In this document: in pieces, positions 24,781 to 46,626 of the stretch
Position numbering within the stretch: position 1 is the stretch's first letter
How the letters are laid out: each line of letters opens with the position of its first letter
Position numbers and translations under genes: made by a program
The notes under the pieces: model-generated
What the model was told of the DNA's origin: nothing
Databases searched by the model: none
The model's input: the letters and a program-made list of their open reading frames with translations, nothing else
NCBI GenBank assembly: GCA_014773175.1
Contig: VXCM01000133.1
Location: 124,001 to 188,000, forward strand
Direction: 5' to 3'
Origin: Lucifuga dentata
Lineage: Eukaryota > Chordata > Actinopteri > Ophidiiformes > Bythitidae
Length of the DNA stretch: 64,000 nucleotides

Positions 24781-25662
24781 GCACCAACTGCAAGCTCCTT
24801 GTTTAGGCCCTCCATTAAATGGCCCTTTCACGCATTGTTTTTAGTTTACATCATCTGGCCTAATTATCCTCATTATGCAATCAGACTAAACCCACGTTTC
24901 AAGCACCAGCAAATCTGCATAATAACCCTTTATGTCAGCATCCATCCCAGCCCCCCGCTCCCTCAACAATCAGAGCGGAGTATGCAGGGGCTCGAACACA
25001 TGGCCGCATACCATCGCTCACCATCATCAACACTCTGGACGCAACTGTGAATGAGTGGCAGAGGACAAAAGGATCAACGCAGCGCAGAGCGGAGAGAGAG
25101 TGACCACCATGACCTCACGGGTCAGCTGGAAGCTGGAATGAAAAGACTGCAAGTAACCCCCGCCACACACACACATACACAGCAACCCTTTGGACAACTG
25201 AAGCTGCCATGGGAATATGGGAGCGTGGAAGAGGAGGTATCGGCGTTCGTCTGCAGGAGCTGAAAGAAAGCGGTTGTGTTTGGAATTTTGGGTCATGCCT
25301 TGTTTCTCTGCACATTCTTGAGAATTCTCGCAACAATAAACTGTGTCAGATCCAATCCAACAGCCTCCATTCTGGATGCTTCAAATCACAAAAGCCTCAA
25401 ACCATCCATAGCCCACTGTCCACCAATACTAGCACGATAACATGCTTGTGGAACTATAAGAGGAATACTTTTGAAAGTATCACATGGAAGAGGAGGACGC
25501 ATCTGCACTGGGAAATTACAGATTAAGTATGAACTCGGGTTAAAGTTTGGCAAGAAAGTTCCCACAAACAGCCTACAAACAGTTTTGGTTTAAGGAACAA
25601 ACTAGCCTTTCTTGCAAGTTACACATAAAATAATGAGCATATAATCTGAAAATGCTGCATAT

Positions 25663-25779
25663 TTTATTTTTAGGAACTGTCCCTTAAGCAAAATAAAACA
25701 GAATCAATCTGAATCATCTTAACAGATTTGTCTCTTAGAAAAATGTCTTGCACAATTACTATAACAACGATCATTTATT
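25663..25779 (-). terminator. tamalin: Candidate tamalin poly(A) signals
   Basis: AATAAA on the minus strand occurs at 25779-25774 and 25668-25663, about 360 and 470 nt beyond the tamalin stop codon. Either could end the 3' UTR. Confidence 0.5.
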
Positions 25780-26134
25780 CAGTTGTTCAAATAAACGTTG
25801 GTGCATGCAGTAAAAACTGAAATTTCCTTCACTCTGTACTTGGATCAGAAATGTTAAAATAAATAAATAACTTAAAGGACTAAACAAAAATAACAAAGTT
25901 ATGTACAGGTGTGAAATACTGAAGGCTACAGGAAGCAGCCAAAGGTTCATTGGTCAAACACTTAAACATGGAGATCTGCGTCTGCAGAGCTGTTACACTT
26001 TGGTCTCATTCTCTTTACTCTTTGGGGCTTTGCTGATTCTTTGGCCATTGGTTTGACAGTCGTTGGTGATTATAGTCTTTGGATCTGCATCATGTGACCT
26101 GCATCATGTAATGTCCGGGTGGAGCTGTGCGTGC

Positions 26135-35741
<9,607 letters not shown>

Positions 35742-35930
35742 GTCTCAGATGTCTCAATGTGGCGTTAAAGTGAAGATAAAACCGAAAGTGTCTCCGTTTC
35801 CTCCAGCAGAGACAGATGGACACAAAAACAGTGAGAAGTCAGCTCGCTGGTCCTCAATAAGCGGGAGGCGGAGTCTTTGATGTGAAGGACACTAATGAGC
35901 CAATAGACGCGTTGACGTGCATCCTTTTTG
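35742..35930 (-). promoter_or_regulatory. tamalin: Likely tamalin promoter/5' UTR
   Basis: The region is richer in G+C than its surroundings. On the minus strand it shows CTATTGGCTC (CCAAT box, near 35897), a CCGCCTCCCGC GC box (near 35870) and a CGTCAACGCGTC stretch. No TATA box stands out. Assignment rests on its position directly upstream of exon 1. Confidence 0.45.
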
Positions 35931-35934
35931 ATGC

Positions 35935-36875
35935 GTTCACGGGCGCCTCGGGGAAGTAGTTCATTTTACAACCATGAGCGGAGTTCGCAAACCTTTTTGT
36001 GGAAGTACCACCTCTGAGGAGACCAAAACATCTCAGCACTACCTCAGCAATAAGCCACCAACTCTAATAAAAATCACAGAAAACCTCTATTCTCTGCTAT
36101 TTTCATCAAAACGAGCTAATTTTGATAAAAGGAGAATAATTATTACAATTTAAAATATTTTTTAATAAAACCCATTTTATTTTTGAGTAATATTCCACAA
36201 TACGAGATTTTATAGATTTCAGTTGTTTTTTTTAAACTACTTTGCTATGTGATCAGTTTATATTGAAAGGAGAATGCCCTTAAACTGATTATTTCACTGT
36301 CCAGTCTTAGAAATAACTCCATCATAAAAAAAATAAATGGGATAATGCATTGTTCCTCATATGAACAGCTTCTGTAAATTATACTACCTTCATAGGCTTG
36401 ACGCCCAAGAAACAGTAAAAATATAACTATATTTCAACACTTTGGGGATGGCTCATGCGGATTAAGTCAGTCATATAGTTTTCCCGACCGCATTTGAAGG
36501 CAGCATTCCTTGGTAACAAACTCAGAAATATTACAAAATATTAGACAATGTATAAAATGATGCAGGTAAAATGATCGTAGATGTAATAGTTTTATTGTGT
36601 CATAAAAATTACAAGCCAAGTTTAAAAAAAAAACAAAAAAACAAACAAACAAAAAAAAAAAAAAACNAAAAAAAAAAAAAAACACCATTAGAGCTGCAGA
36701 GAAATATCTGTTGGAGTCAGTGGATCAGATCATATTGCATCTGCAGGCACAAAATAAGAATTAACTACGCCCCCTTGTGATGGATAACGCAATTTACAAC
36801 AATGAATGAAGAATTACCAGTGCACCGGAAAATTTCTTTATGGAGCAATAATAATTCCCAACACAGAAGTCCAGG
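35935..36875. other. Spacer between tamalin and dgka
   Basis: No gene. Near 36000-36100 a stretch (GTACCACCTCTGAGGAG...CACAGAAAA) resembles the one at 53070-53130, suggesting a shared dispersed repeat. There is an N in a poly-A tract at 36667. Confidence 0.55.
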
Positions 36876-36879
36876 TGAT

Positions 36880-36885
36880 TTATTA
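36880..36885 (-). terminator. dgka: Candidate dgka poly(A) signal
   Basis: AATAAA on the minus strand about 1 kb past the dgka stop codon. It would give a 3' UTR of about 1 kb. Confidence 0.45.
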
Positions 36886-37878
36886 AAATCTTTAATCAGT
36901 GTTAGTTTAACATGCCATCCTTGAGATTAATTGAAATATATGACTGATAAAACATTTAAATAAGGATTTCATATATGTAAACTACTCTGAACCAATGATC
37001 TCAAATCCTGTTAATTGCAGTTTATAAATAAGAGGTAAACATATCTTAGTTTTCTATGCAAAAGGCAGTACAGCATCCATTTTTCTGCAGTCACACACAA
37101 AAGCACAGCAGTGTTGGCCTAATATGTTTTACACTGTAAAAGCAGTGGATCAGCTACAGTGGATCTTCATGCAACACTTTGGCAACGATTGTCCCGTTCC
37201 TGTTCCCAAAAACATTTTCAAGTATCTTCTGACGTACATTAAAAAAAAAAGTTACTTCAAACACAAGCTGAAATTGAGTTCTGATCTAAAGGACATTCAA
37301 GATGGAATTTGTGTTGTCTAAGTTCCAGAATGATTCATACAATAACTGGCCTTTAAGATTTCATAACTTTTCTAAAACTATAGCCACAAAATATAACAGT
37401 ACTACAGGGTCTATGTTCAATACCTACAGAGTACTCTGTATGTCCTCTAAACCATAACCATAAGGAAACAGATTATAAAGGCACATGAAGCTTGAAATTC
37501 CTATTTTAGCATATTAAATTAATAAGTTTACTTTCACTCACTTTAGGTTCTTGCAGGGCAGCTTTCTCATTAACTGTGAAGCTTTGAGACAGAAGACAGA
37601 ACAAGCAAGGATGTTTAGTATTAATAAAAAACACTGAGCAGATTTGGTCAAAACATACCATATCTTCTAAAGGCTTATCATATAGTTTGTATTGATAAAT
37701 GCAGTATCATGCTTCAATGATGTGTTACAGAGATGCAGAACCCTTGAAGCAGTTATGTTGATTTTGTCTATGTTAAAATGTATGGTTTTCTGCAACACAG
37801 ACACTTTTTTAAAATAAAAAAAAAGTTCTTAATCATATAAACAGAGAAGAAGTGCATGTAACTGCTCATGAGTCAGTT

Positions 37879-40373
37879 TTATTTGGAGGTGAAAAAGCCA
37901 GATGCCTTGGCCTGAGGACCCATCAACATAGTGGCTTGATTTTTGTGTGTGATGTGAATCTGAAAAGGAAATATAAAATACATTTTTAGTTAAAGCAAAC
38001 AAACTTTCTTATTTGACTTCAGCATTACAATTCATGGTGTCTGTGTTGTTTACCGTGCAGGGAGGCTGCATCCACGGCTCTCCATCTATCTGCATTGGTA
38101 ATGCTTTCTTTGTCCTGACAGAAGAGTAAGCAAAGAAGAAGAAAAGGATCAAAAATGTGACAATGGTGGTAATGACCCTCAAGTGCAATTAAAATGACAA
38201 TATGCAGCATACATAATGACATGATAATTGTGTAAAAAAGAGCTAAGGGTGATCGCTAGCTGGTGATCAAAGTCAACATCAGGCCATTGTCCAGCATGAG
38301 GCATTAGCACACTGACAAGTCGGAACATGTCTGTGCGAACACTCTTCACCTGATGGTGATCTGGGATGTTTTGGCGAGCCTCACGGCGCTCTTCAGGCCC
38401 GTGTAGATCTGTCCCATCTCCATAGCTCCTTCAAGGCCGACCACCTCCAGTCGACGGTCACTGAGATCTGATGAGAAACCATGAAGAGGTAAACCAATCA
38501 TCCATCACATTCATTCTGCATCAGGATTCAACCAGGTATCAGTAAAAGTAACTGAACATTTTCTGTATAGACTAGATATATTACTTAGAAATGTTTAGTT
38601 TGGAATAATACTACAAACTACAATTGAAACAAAATAAGGCCTAATTTCAAATACCACAGCAGCATGAAGATATATCAGTAAACTATACCAATGATCTGTT
38701 GGTGGCCATGGTTAAAATTATTGGCCATCCCACTGGTCTCCCAAAGTGACAAGCCTTTAAAAATATCAAATAAATTTAAGGTGGAACTAATGAGGTACTG
38801 GCCACAACATTGTTTTTAAAGAAGCAGAACCTGGCTTCTTAATTGAATTTTTCAGCACAACTTAAAAAGCCTCACGCCTTTAGAGGGCAGTGTTTCACCA
38901 TTTTCAACCCATCTGCTGCACAGAAAATGTAATAGTTAAAAATACCATAAAATGGAGGGAAATGGATTAAAAGCTGCAATCTAGCTTTTTCTTTTTGTTT
39001 TGGAAGGAAATGTATCAAAATATCAAAACTCTATTCTGCATGTACCTTTTTATTAACTGAAATTGAAATTCCACTGTGCTGTGTAGTGTTTTCATAGTGA
39101 CACTCCAAGATTTTTTGCAGGTGCCACTATTTGGGTGCCAGTTTTCCACGTGTGATTTATGTAAATTTCCTTTAGTCTCACACATACTCTGGTCTAACTT
39201 CTTTCAGTGTATTTGAGGTCAGAACACAATACCTTGACAGGTAACTTTCAGGATTTCTGGGTCCACGATCACGTCAGGCTCTTCCTGAGTTGTCAAACCC
39301 TTAGTGTCTCCTCTTTTGGTCTCACCCCAAAGGTTGGAGCCACCATGCATGCTGGGAATGTTGAGAACAGCAACCCCTTCCATAGACAGGCCACTCAGAT
39401 CCACTGGAGTACCGCAGCACTGCAGAAGGTAAAGTAACAGCATCAGAATATTATCCGTCCGTGGAAAAACTTCTTCCAGCATAGAAACAAATTCCTCCAG
39501 TGACAGAATGAAAAATCTAAGCTTGCAATCAGGACGCATAATCTCACCTCGATTATTAAACTTTCGTTTAGTTTCTTGCAGGAAGCAGAGATGGTTTCTG
39601 AGGTGGCAAATTCAAAATACCACAGCTTGTTTTTCATTCTGTAGACAAAAAAGCACATTTTTCAGGTTTAAGTGACATTTCATGACCTTTTCTCTTTTTA
39701 GGACACAACGCTCTGCAGAGGGAGGAGTCACATCCCTACACTTGCTGCCACAGACATCTGCTGTCACCACCTGCATTCAGAGGTTATGCTGTTTTTGTAA
39801 ATTTCACCTGTTAGAAATATGACTTTAAAACTATGTTGTTTTATGTAACGGCTAAGAGTTGGAGAATGTTCAAATGTTCCATTAAAGTGAAAAAGCACCA
39901 CATTTTCACAGGACACGATTAAATAACAGAAACGGCACCTGCTGTTGAATTTCTGGGGATGTTTTTCTCTCATTGTGTGAAACCGGTGAGCAATTGAAGC
40001 ATCCTGTCAAAAAAAAAAAAAAAAANAAAAAAAAAAAAAAAACACACAGCTGTCATGCAAACATTTTAGTAAGATAAAACTGAAAAAACAGAGAAACAGT
40101 TTGTATTATTGTTTTATTTGATGTGTTTTCAGACACACTCACCACTCCAATAGAGAAATAGTTATTAATGATTTCATAGGGCACTGGGTCGCCTTTCTCC
40201 TGATTCTCATCTGTGATAACCTCCACGCTCCAGCGGTCCATCGGCACCTGAGAGCTCCCCTCTATGTCTTTGAGAATCCGACCCAGATCCTCACCAATAT
40301 ATCCTACAGAAAGGTACATCAAGTACATAAAACTGTTTTTGGAATCATTATACTTTCAGTTCAGTTCAAATGC

Positions 40374-40421
<48 letters not shown>

Positions 40422-43400
40422 TCAGAACATTTGCAGCAAACTGTTTCAAAATTCTCTTTCACATCTCACCTCCTCCCCATCTAAGACATCGTGCAAGATC
40501 ATTTCCTGTGCCAAGAGGAAGCACAGCTACAGGTGGCCGCACAGGCAGGTTTGCTTTGTCTGAGTGCAAGAAAAACAAGGAGGAAAGGAAAGAGGGAGTG
40601 CCTCACAATGATTTTCACCAGAGGCTCATAATACTGAGGTAAATGTGTCTGTTTTATAGTGTTTAATCCACCAATCTCACCTATTGCATCAAGAATCCAG
40701 CCCACTGTGCCATCTCCACCACAGACCAGGATCCTGTAATCTGGCAGATTTCTGAAGAAACTTAATCTGGAAGAAAGACGTTGGGGAGAATTGTAACGTA
40801 AGAGGTAAAAGAAGTGTTTTAATATGAAATCTACAAATATGAATTTTATTTGTGTCTGTAGTAACTGACTGATGACTTACCCTGGGCCAGGTCCACCATT
40901 CAGAAGGTTGTATACCTGCCGTGGATTCAGTAAATACTGAAATTTACGCAGGACTCTGGAATACATAAAAATCAAGCTAAAATCTGTGCACGGTTTTTTC
41001 ATTTATTTCACCATGAATGTTTGAATCCTGTGTGGACTCACCTTTCTCCCTGCTTGCCGCCACTTTTAGGATTAACAAACACTAGAAGAGGATGAGTGTT
41101 TGGCACAGGGCTGATCTGTTGAACGATCGCACATCTGGCAAGTTTACTATGTTTCTACAAATCTGTCCAAATTCATTTTACTGCAATTATCAAGTTCCAT
41201 TTATTCACAAATGGCAAAAATCCTTCATTGGTACCTGCAGCACCTGCCCATCAGGGGTAGTATTGAGCTCGCTGTCCTCTGTTGAGGGTGTGCAGCCATT
41301 TTTGACATTGTTTGCTCTCTCCTTTTGAAAGTAAAACAGAGGCAAATGATGACTAACCTTAAGAAGATGTAGCAAAGCCTTCCTGCACTTTTGAGGACAA
41401 CACCTGTCAGAAATGCCCCACAGGTGAGCACATTCCAATTACAAGAACCAGCCTTGGACTTGTCTGCTGTACATGTGCCTTATATGTGGCTGAGATCTAC
41501 CTTTACAACAGGGTATATGGCCCATGGCGGCAGGATATGATCTCTGAATGGCCCACAGCTGCACTCTTTTGGCTCTTGGTCCGCACACTCATCATGACGC
41601 TGTAAAGCAGGGTGATGATGGCATCAAAAAAAAAACCCTTTAAATAATCTCACAATAGTATTGACACATTTTTTTTTTTTTTTTTTNTTTTTTTTTTTTT
41701 TTTTGTGTGTGTTTGTTTTTCTGGATGCTTTACAGAGAGGAGAGACAGGGAAGTTCATTATATGCTGATGAGATTAACTCTTAGATATCAAAACTAGAAG
41801 TACTAAATGAGCTTTTCTTTTTTTTTTTATACTTGGTAGTATTGAAGCATTTTGGTTGCTTCTAAAAAGAATCAATATTACCAAAACATACATCATCTCA
41901 CTAGTAAAAAAGCATCACCACAGAAACTATATATTCTGAACTCTACTAACTCACACTAAGATCTTTCCTCACCATAGTGTGGCACCACACACAGTGTTTG
42001 CCTGTTAAGCCTTGGTAGCTCTTGATCTTCTTCTGGCATTTATCACACTTGCTGGAGTCACAGTTTCCATTCACCCAATCATGTGCTGGAACCTGAAATG
42101 TGGGATGAATGTTTTACACCATAGCACACAGAGGATGAAGTCTCATTGAATTGACGTAAATGTCACTGCGTTGTCATGGAGACACTGTCATACCCCTGTT
42201 TCTTTCTTTGACTTAACATAAGTCCTGGCGCAGGGAGAAGGGTTCCTGTTAGCGCAGCGTCCATGGACTGTGTATTTGCAGCCTGTAAAACGACAAACAC
42301 AACCCAAATGTCATATGGCGATTAACAGAAAATGAGATTACCCAGTCAAAGTCACTTTAACAGGATCCTGCTGTCTCCACCCTACATAACATAGCAATGT
42401 TGTCCTCTGCTGGTGAGTTGAGGTACTCACAGGTGCAGCAAAGCCCTTGCTTCCTCAGACCCAGGAGCATGCTCTGGCACACATTGCAGTAAACCGGCTT
42501 GCTGAAATGTTTCATCCTCCAAAAATGCTGCCCATCCGTCTGGGTCATCTGGTTGGTGAAGGTGGAAAATGGTGAAAAAGAGAAGTGACTGTGCGATTGT
42601 GAATGTAGAGTGTTGTTAAAACTATAATAGAATTGAAGGTGATTACATCCACAATGACTGTAGTTGAGGAAGTATCTTTGTTCTTTTTTATCATTTGGAC
42701 CACATTTCACAAATCCTTTCATAAATGCACTGCAGCCTTGGCCAGCATTTTACAGTTACTTTTCACACCCACTCATGACTAACAATGGCTTAATGAAATT
42801 TCTGATTATACAGTAAGTAGTAGCTCTCCAAATCATAATATAGTGTATAGCATCATGCATATTATTGACTATAATCTCAACATCTGTGCTCAACCAGCAC
42901 ACTTATCCAGATTCCAGACTGATTTTTTTTTCAGACATGATGCATCAGTAGCGGGTAGCTTTCAAAGAGGTGACTGTGAGGGGGTGAATACATGCACCCC
43001 GGGCTTCGGATGTCCATTGGATGCTGGAAATAGCCTGAGGGGAAGTCCCTGGCTTTGTTGTAGAGGCAAGACACGCACAGAAACCAGCTCGTGGGTTTAG
43101 ACCACAAAAGTCTGCTGGCCTACAGCAAGAGGCTTTTACAGCCCTGGCAAATGAAACAAAGCAAGGAATCTTTAGTTTTTTTTTAAACATTATTTTAAAA
43201 TCACGCCATATACAGGACTACTTCAGGAGAGCTGTTGTGAAGATAATTCCTTCCTTTGTCAAATAATCAGTACATTAGACTGCTAATTGGTGCAAGGGAA
43301 ATACTATACAATGTGGACACAGATTAGGCAGAGTAAATGGAAACAATGAAGCACTCTGATGGTGCAGAGCTTGCTTGAGAGGAGATGACATTACCATACG

Positions 43401-46400
43401 CTGTAACACTGAGTCGGCAAAAAGGCTGCATAGACAGGGAGGAGGCAAAGGACAAAGGGAGGGGAAGCCATGCAGGGCCAAGGTTTCACCAGGGCAATAA
43501 AAGTAGGCTCTACCATTTTCTAAGACACCTACTGTAAAAGTGAAATACACCTGTGTGAGGCCTGTGGAGAAAACTGTTTTAATGTACCTTCAAACCCAGC
43601 AAGACCAGTAAGGGAACGTTGTTCATGCCTCCCTCCACCCACTCATCCAGAGACACTGTGCCACTGCTGTCAGCATCGATAGCTGTCATCATGTCCTTCA
43701 GAACCTGAGCAAATGGCATGTGTTGTTGTTGTTATCCAATCAAGCACATATATTTATGTCACATAAAAATACTGTATGCTTTCTGAAAATACTTAGGCTG
43801 GTTGGGAGAATCTTATCAATTTTCATTATCACTAGCAAATGAGTAACAAGTAATGCCATGGATTATAAACAACCTCATAAAGCATATCTTGTGCAATGCA
43901 AGCTATCAAATACATTTGACTATTTGTACATTTACTACAGCTGAAAGTGCAGCATGCATTGTCTGTCATGTGTTTTGAGGAAGTGTGTATTTCAGAGCTG
44001 CGGGACTCACCGGTCTGAGCTCTGACACGTCCCAGCCAAGGTATGCTGCAGCATGCATCATCTGAGCAATGATCCTATCCACTTCCTGTTTAAAAAAAGT
44101 CAACAAAGAGCTATTTTAGTGTTGTTGCTGGTATGATATATATTAATTATTGAGGAGAGTTGGAATTTGACCTTGGACTGAGATATTAGGATTCATCTAT
44201 GGCTGTATTTTTCATGTGATGTTGACAATCTCACAAAAATGATTTACTCATTGACGTACAGAGCTGTCGAGAACTCCGTTGCCGTCTCTGTCATAGAGCT
44301 TGAAAGCGACTGAAGAGAGAGAAAAGAAAGAGGAAGTGTTGGGCCAAATCAAAACTTAAATTCCTCTGAGTAGAAAGAAACAAAGCACAACCAGAACTTA
44401 CACTCCAGCTTGTCCCTGGGCTGGCCATCCTCCAGCAGAGAGAAGTAACACGAAACATCCTTCAGAAAGACCTCTTCTAAGGAAAGGAGGAGTTGTTACC
44501 ATGGCTGCTCATAGCACCACACAGCCATGTGGTGATAAATGAATGTATGCCAAATAGTCCACAGTGACAATTGATACAGGAGCCTGCTTGCATGGAGGCA
44601 GAGTCGTGTTAATGCAGTGTGTGTGTGTGAGATCTCACTGGCTCTGTCTTCTTGGGTGGGTTCAGAGTTTTGGAAGGAGCGGAAGAGTCGCTGGCAGAGA
44701 TCCGCAGGGAAGTCCTCCACTTCTAAATACGTCTTCAGGAACAGACGAAAGCCCTCTTCATTGATGCACTAGGAAAAAAAATGAATAACAGAAGCACATT
44801 TTTCTAACAGTAATGTTCTGAAAAACTGTGTGTGCGTGTGTCTGCATCTCATAGATTCAGCTCTGTTGAAAATAAGGGAAGATAATGATCACATTGCTAT
44901 TGCAGAAAACCCTTTCAAAAAGAAATGGGGAGTTAAGAAAATGTAGTTTTTTTGTTTGACCGTTATATCTTTTTCAGCCCCAGTTGTGGGCTCAAAAAGA
45001 GTTTCAAAATAGAAAAAAAACATGTCATAGAAGCTAAAAAGCTGCAAGTGTTTCAGATTATGTTGGCAAAATGCAACAAAAATCAGCTCCTGATTTCAGA
45101 TTTCAGTCCATCTGCACAAACCGGTATCTGTGTTTCTCCAAACATAACATGCTGCTGGGCTAACAGGCTGTACTCCGGCTGTACTCCCTCGATAACGATG
45201 AACCACAAACCCATTTCTCGTTGACATTATTCCATTTCCCTGTTTAATACCCCACATAGCTGACCCAGTAATAAATAATGTCTCTGTGAGGCAGCCAAAA
45301 AAGAGAGAGAGCAAGAAAACCAACATTAATCTGTATACAGCAACATTTACAACACATAATGGGTAGAATTTAATACAGCTTGGTAATAAGGAGGTAACAA
45401 CAGGCTAATATCATGGGCTAATACCCTAATAATCACATTTTTGTAACAGAGTAATAATAGGGGCAAAAACATGTCAAGGTTCTAATGGACATACAATCTC
45501 AGTAATAACATTGTAATAACAATTATCAGGTTTATCAGGGTAATATTCCACCATCATTATCACTTTTGTATTACAACAGTTTTACTCCATTATTAACCTG
45601 TTATCACAAGATATCACCCCATTTAGCTTTAGCTGTAAAAACAACTACAGCTGTGCTATCGTTGCCAGTTTTCTATCATGTTCAACATCTATATTTCTTT
45701 TTAATTATCACATTAAATTGTATACTCAGAGTACCGTATCATATCCATCAAAAAGTAATGTGTTTAGTTGGCAGTGTCAGCTGCTGATGGACGGCGCTGG
45801 AAAGCTCTTTTTCAGTCACATTCGAGCTTACTCTGCATGAGGGCGGCCAGCGCACGATTCAGCACAGCCGTGCTGCGTGGGCAAAGCCAAGGAGGTAATT
45901 TACATTTGCAACCTTGCTTGGATGCACTGAAGATATTTCTCTGGGACAGCTGACTCTACATCATCAATGTGTCTCAGTCTAATTAATCACTTTAAGAGAG
46001 TTAATAGGAGCTCAATGTATGTTTATCACGTCCTCATTTCTCGCTAAAGGGCTCCACTGACACCCACGGTGTACTTTGGTTCAGTTATGTGCCCGTTTGC
46101 TGAGTGAGTGAGGCAGGAGTGGGCCTGATGTGTGGAACAGCAGGACACACCGTCCCCTCACCTCTCCATGTCTGTGCCGGGCCAGCCTGCCATCTGCATC
46201 AAATTCCCTCAGCACATCTTTCACCTTCAAGCTGCAGTCTGGAGGCAAAGACACACAGGTCACACAGGGATACACCAGCATCTCTGCACATAATCATCTA
46301 GGTAGCCCATTTAATTAGTAGTGCTTTATGTAAATTTTAAACTTCTGAAACATCATGCACATTTATAGTGTGGTTACATGAAAATGCATGCATGCTCGGT

Positions 46401-46626
46401 TTGCAAAGAGCAGAATGTGAAAGACTGCTACCTCTTCTAGATATGAAAAACCATAAACGAGTGTAAATGAGTGTGGGTGGGTGGAAGTGGAANTGGGGTG
46501 GGGTGGGGTGTTAAGCACTGAGAAAGCCACCTGCCTGCCTGTATACTCACATTCGATGTACTGTTGTAGCTGGATAAAATCGACAGGGTTCAGTTCCTTC
46601 ACCTCTGGGTTTGTGGGGGTGGACAT
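37879..46626 (-). CDS. dgka: Diacylglycerol kinase alpha
   Basis: Twenty-three coding exons join in frame on the minus strand: 46626-46551, 46238-46162, 44768-44639, 44476-44402, 44309-44260, 44085-44011, 43704-43588, 42548-42431, 42282-42194, 42092-41973, 41599-41501, 41321-41235, 41115-41042, 40955-40881, 40766-40681, 40559-40470, 40303-40143, 40003-39939, 39638-39548, 39419-39233, 38467-38350, 38114-38054 and 37959-37879. The product is 733 aa (human about 735). Domains in order: recoverin-like N-terminus, two EF-hands (loops D126-E137 and D171-E182), two C1 zinc domains (about 208-255 and 272-322), then the catalytic domain with [25 protein letters not shown] (437-444) and [16 protein letters not shown], and the accessory domain with [10 protein letters not shown]. 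It phosphorylates diacylglycerol to phosphatidic acid and is the Ca2+-regulated type I isoform, with N-terminus and tail most like alpha. All key motifs are intact. Confidence 0.97.
40375..40420. repeat. (CA)n microsatellite in dgka intron
   Basis: About 22 CA units in the 166-bp intron between two catalytic-domain exons (40303-40143 and 40559-40470). Confidence 0.95.
45350..45610. repeat. TAATA-rich degenerate tandem repeat
   Basis: Words such as GGTAATAA, GCTAATA, AGTAATAA and TGTAATAA recur roughly every 15-25 bases through this stretch of a dgka intron. This suggests a decayed minisatellite. Confidence 0.45.

Larger units (their letters stand above)
15753..25660. other. Gene-poor spacer between nr4a1 and tamalin
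   Basis: No gene was recognised on either strand. Contents include N-interrupted poly-T runs (15966, 19080, 23330), GATA repeats (16135-16175), a partial miniature element (16837-17034), TC and TCTAT microsatellites (17361-17503), 65-, 66-, 67- and 85-bp duplications around Ns (18909, 19324, 20266, 24695), a 38-bp tandem duplication (23095-23168) and a CA microsatellite (22861-22903). Three consecutive + strand ORFs at 19169-19981 show no known motif. Confidence 0.55.

Noticed and set aside
39688..39695. NBRE-like TGACCTTT (and AAAGGTCA near 48158) as NR4A1 target sites
   Set aside because: About two matches to an 8-mer are expected by chance in 64 kb on both strands, and nothing else supports them.
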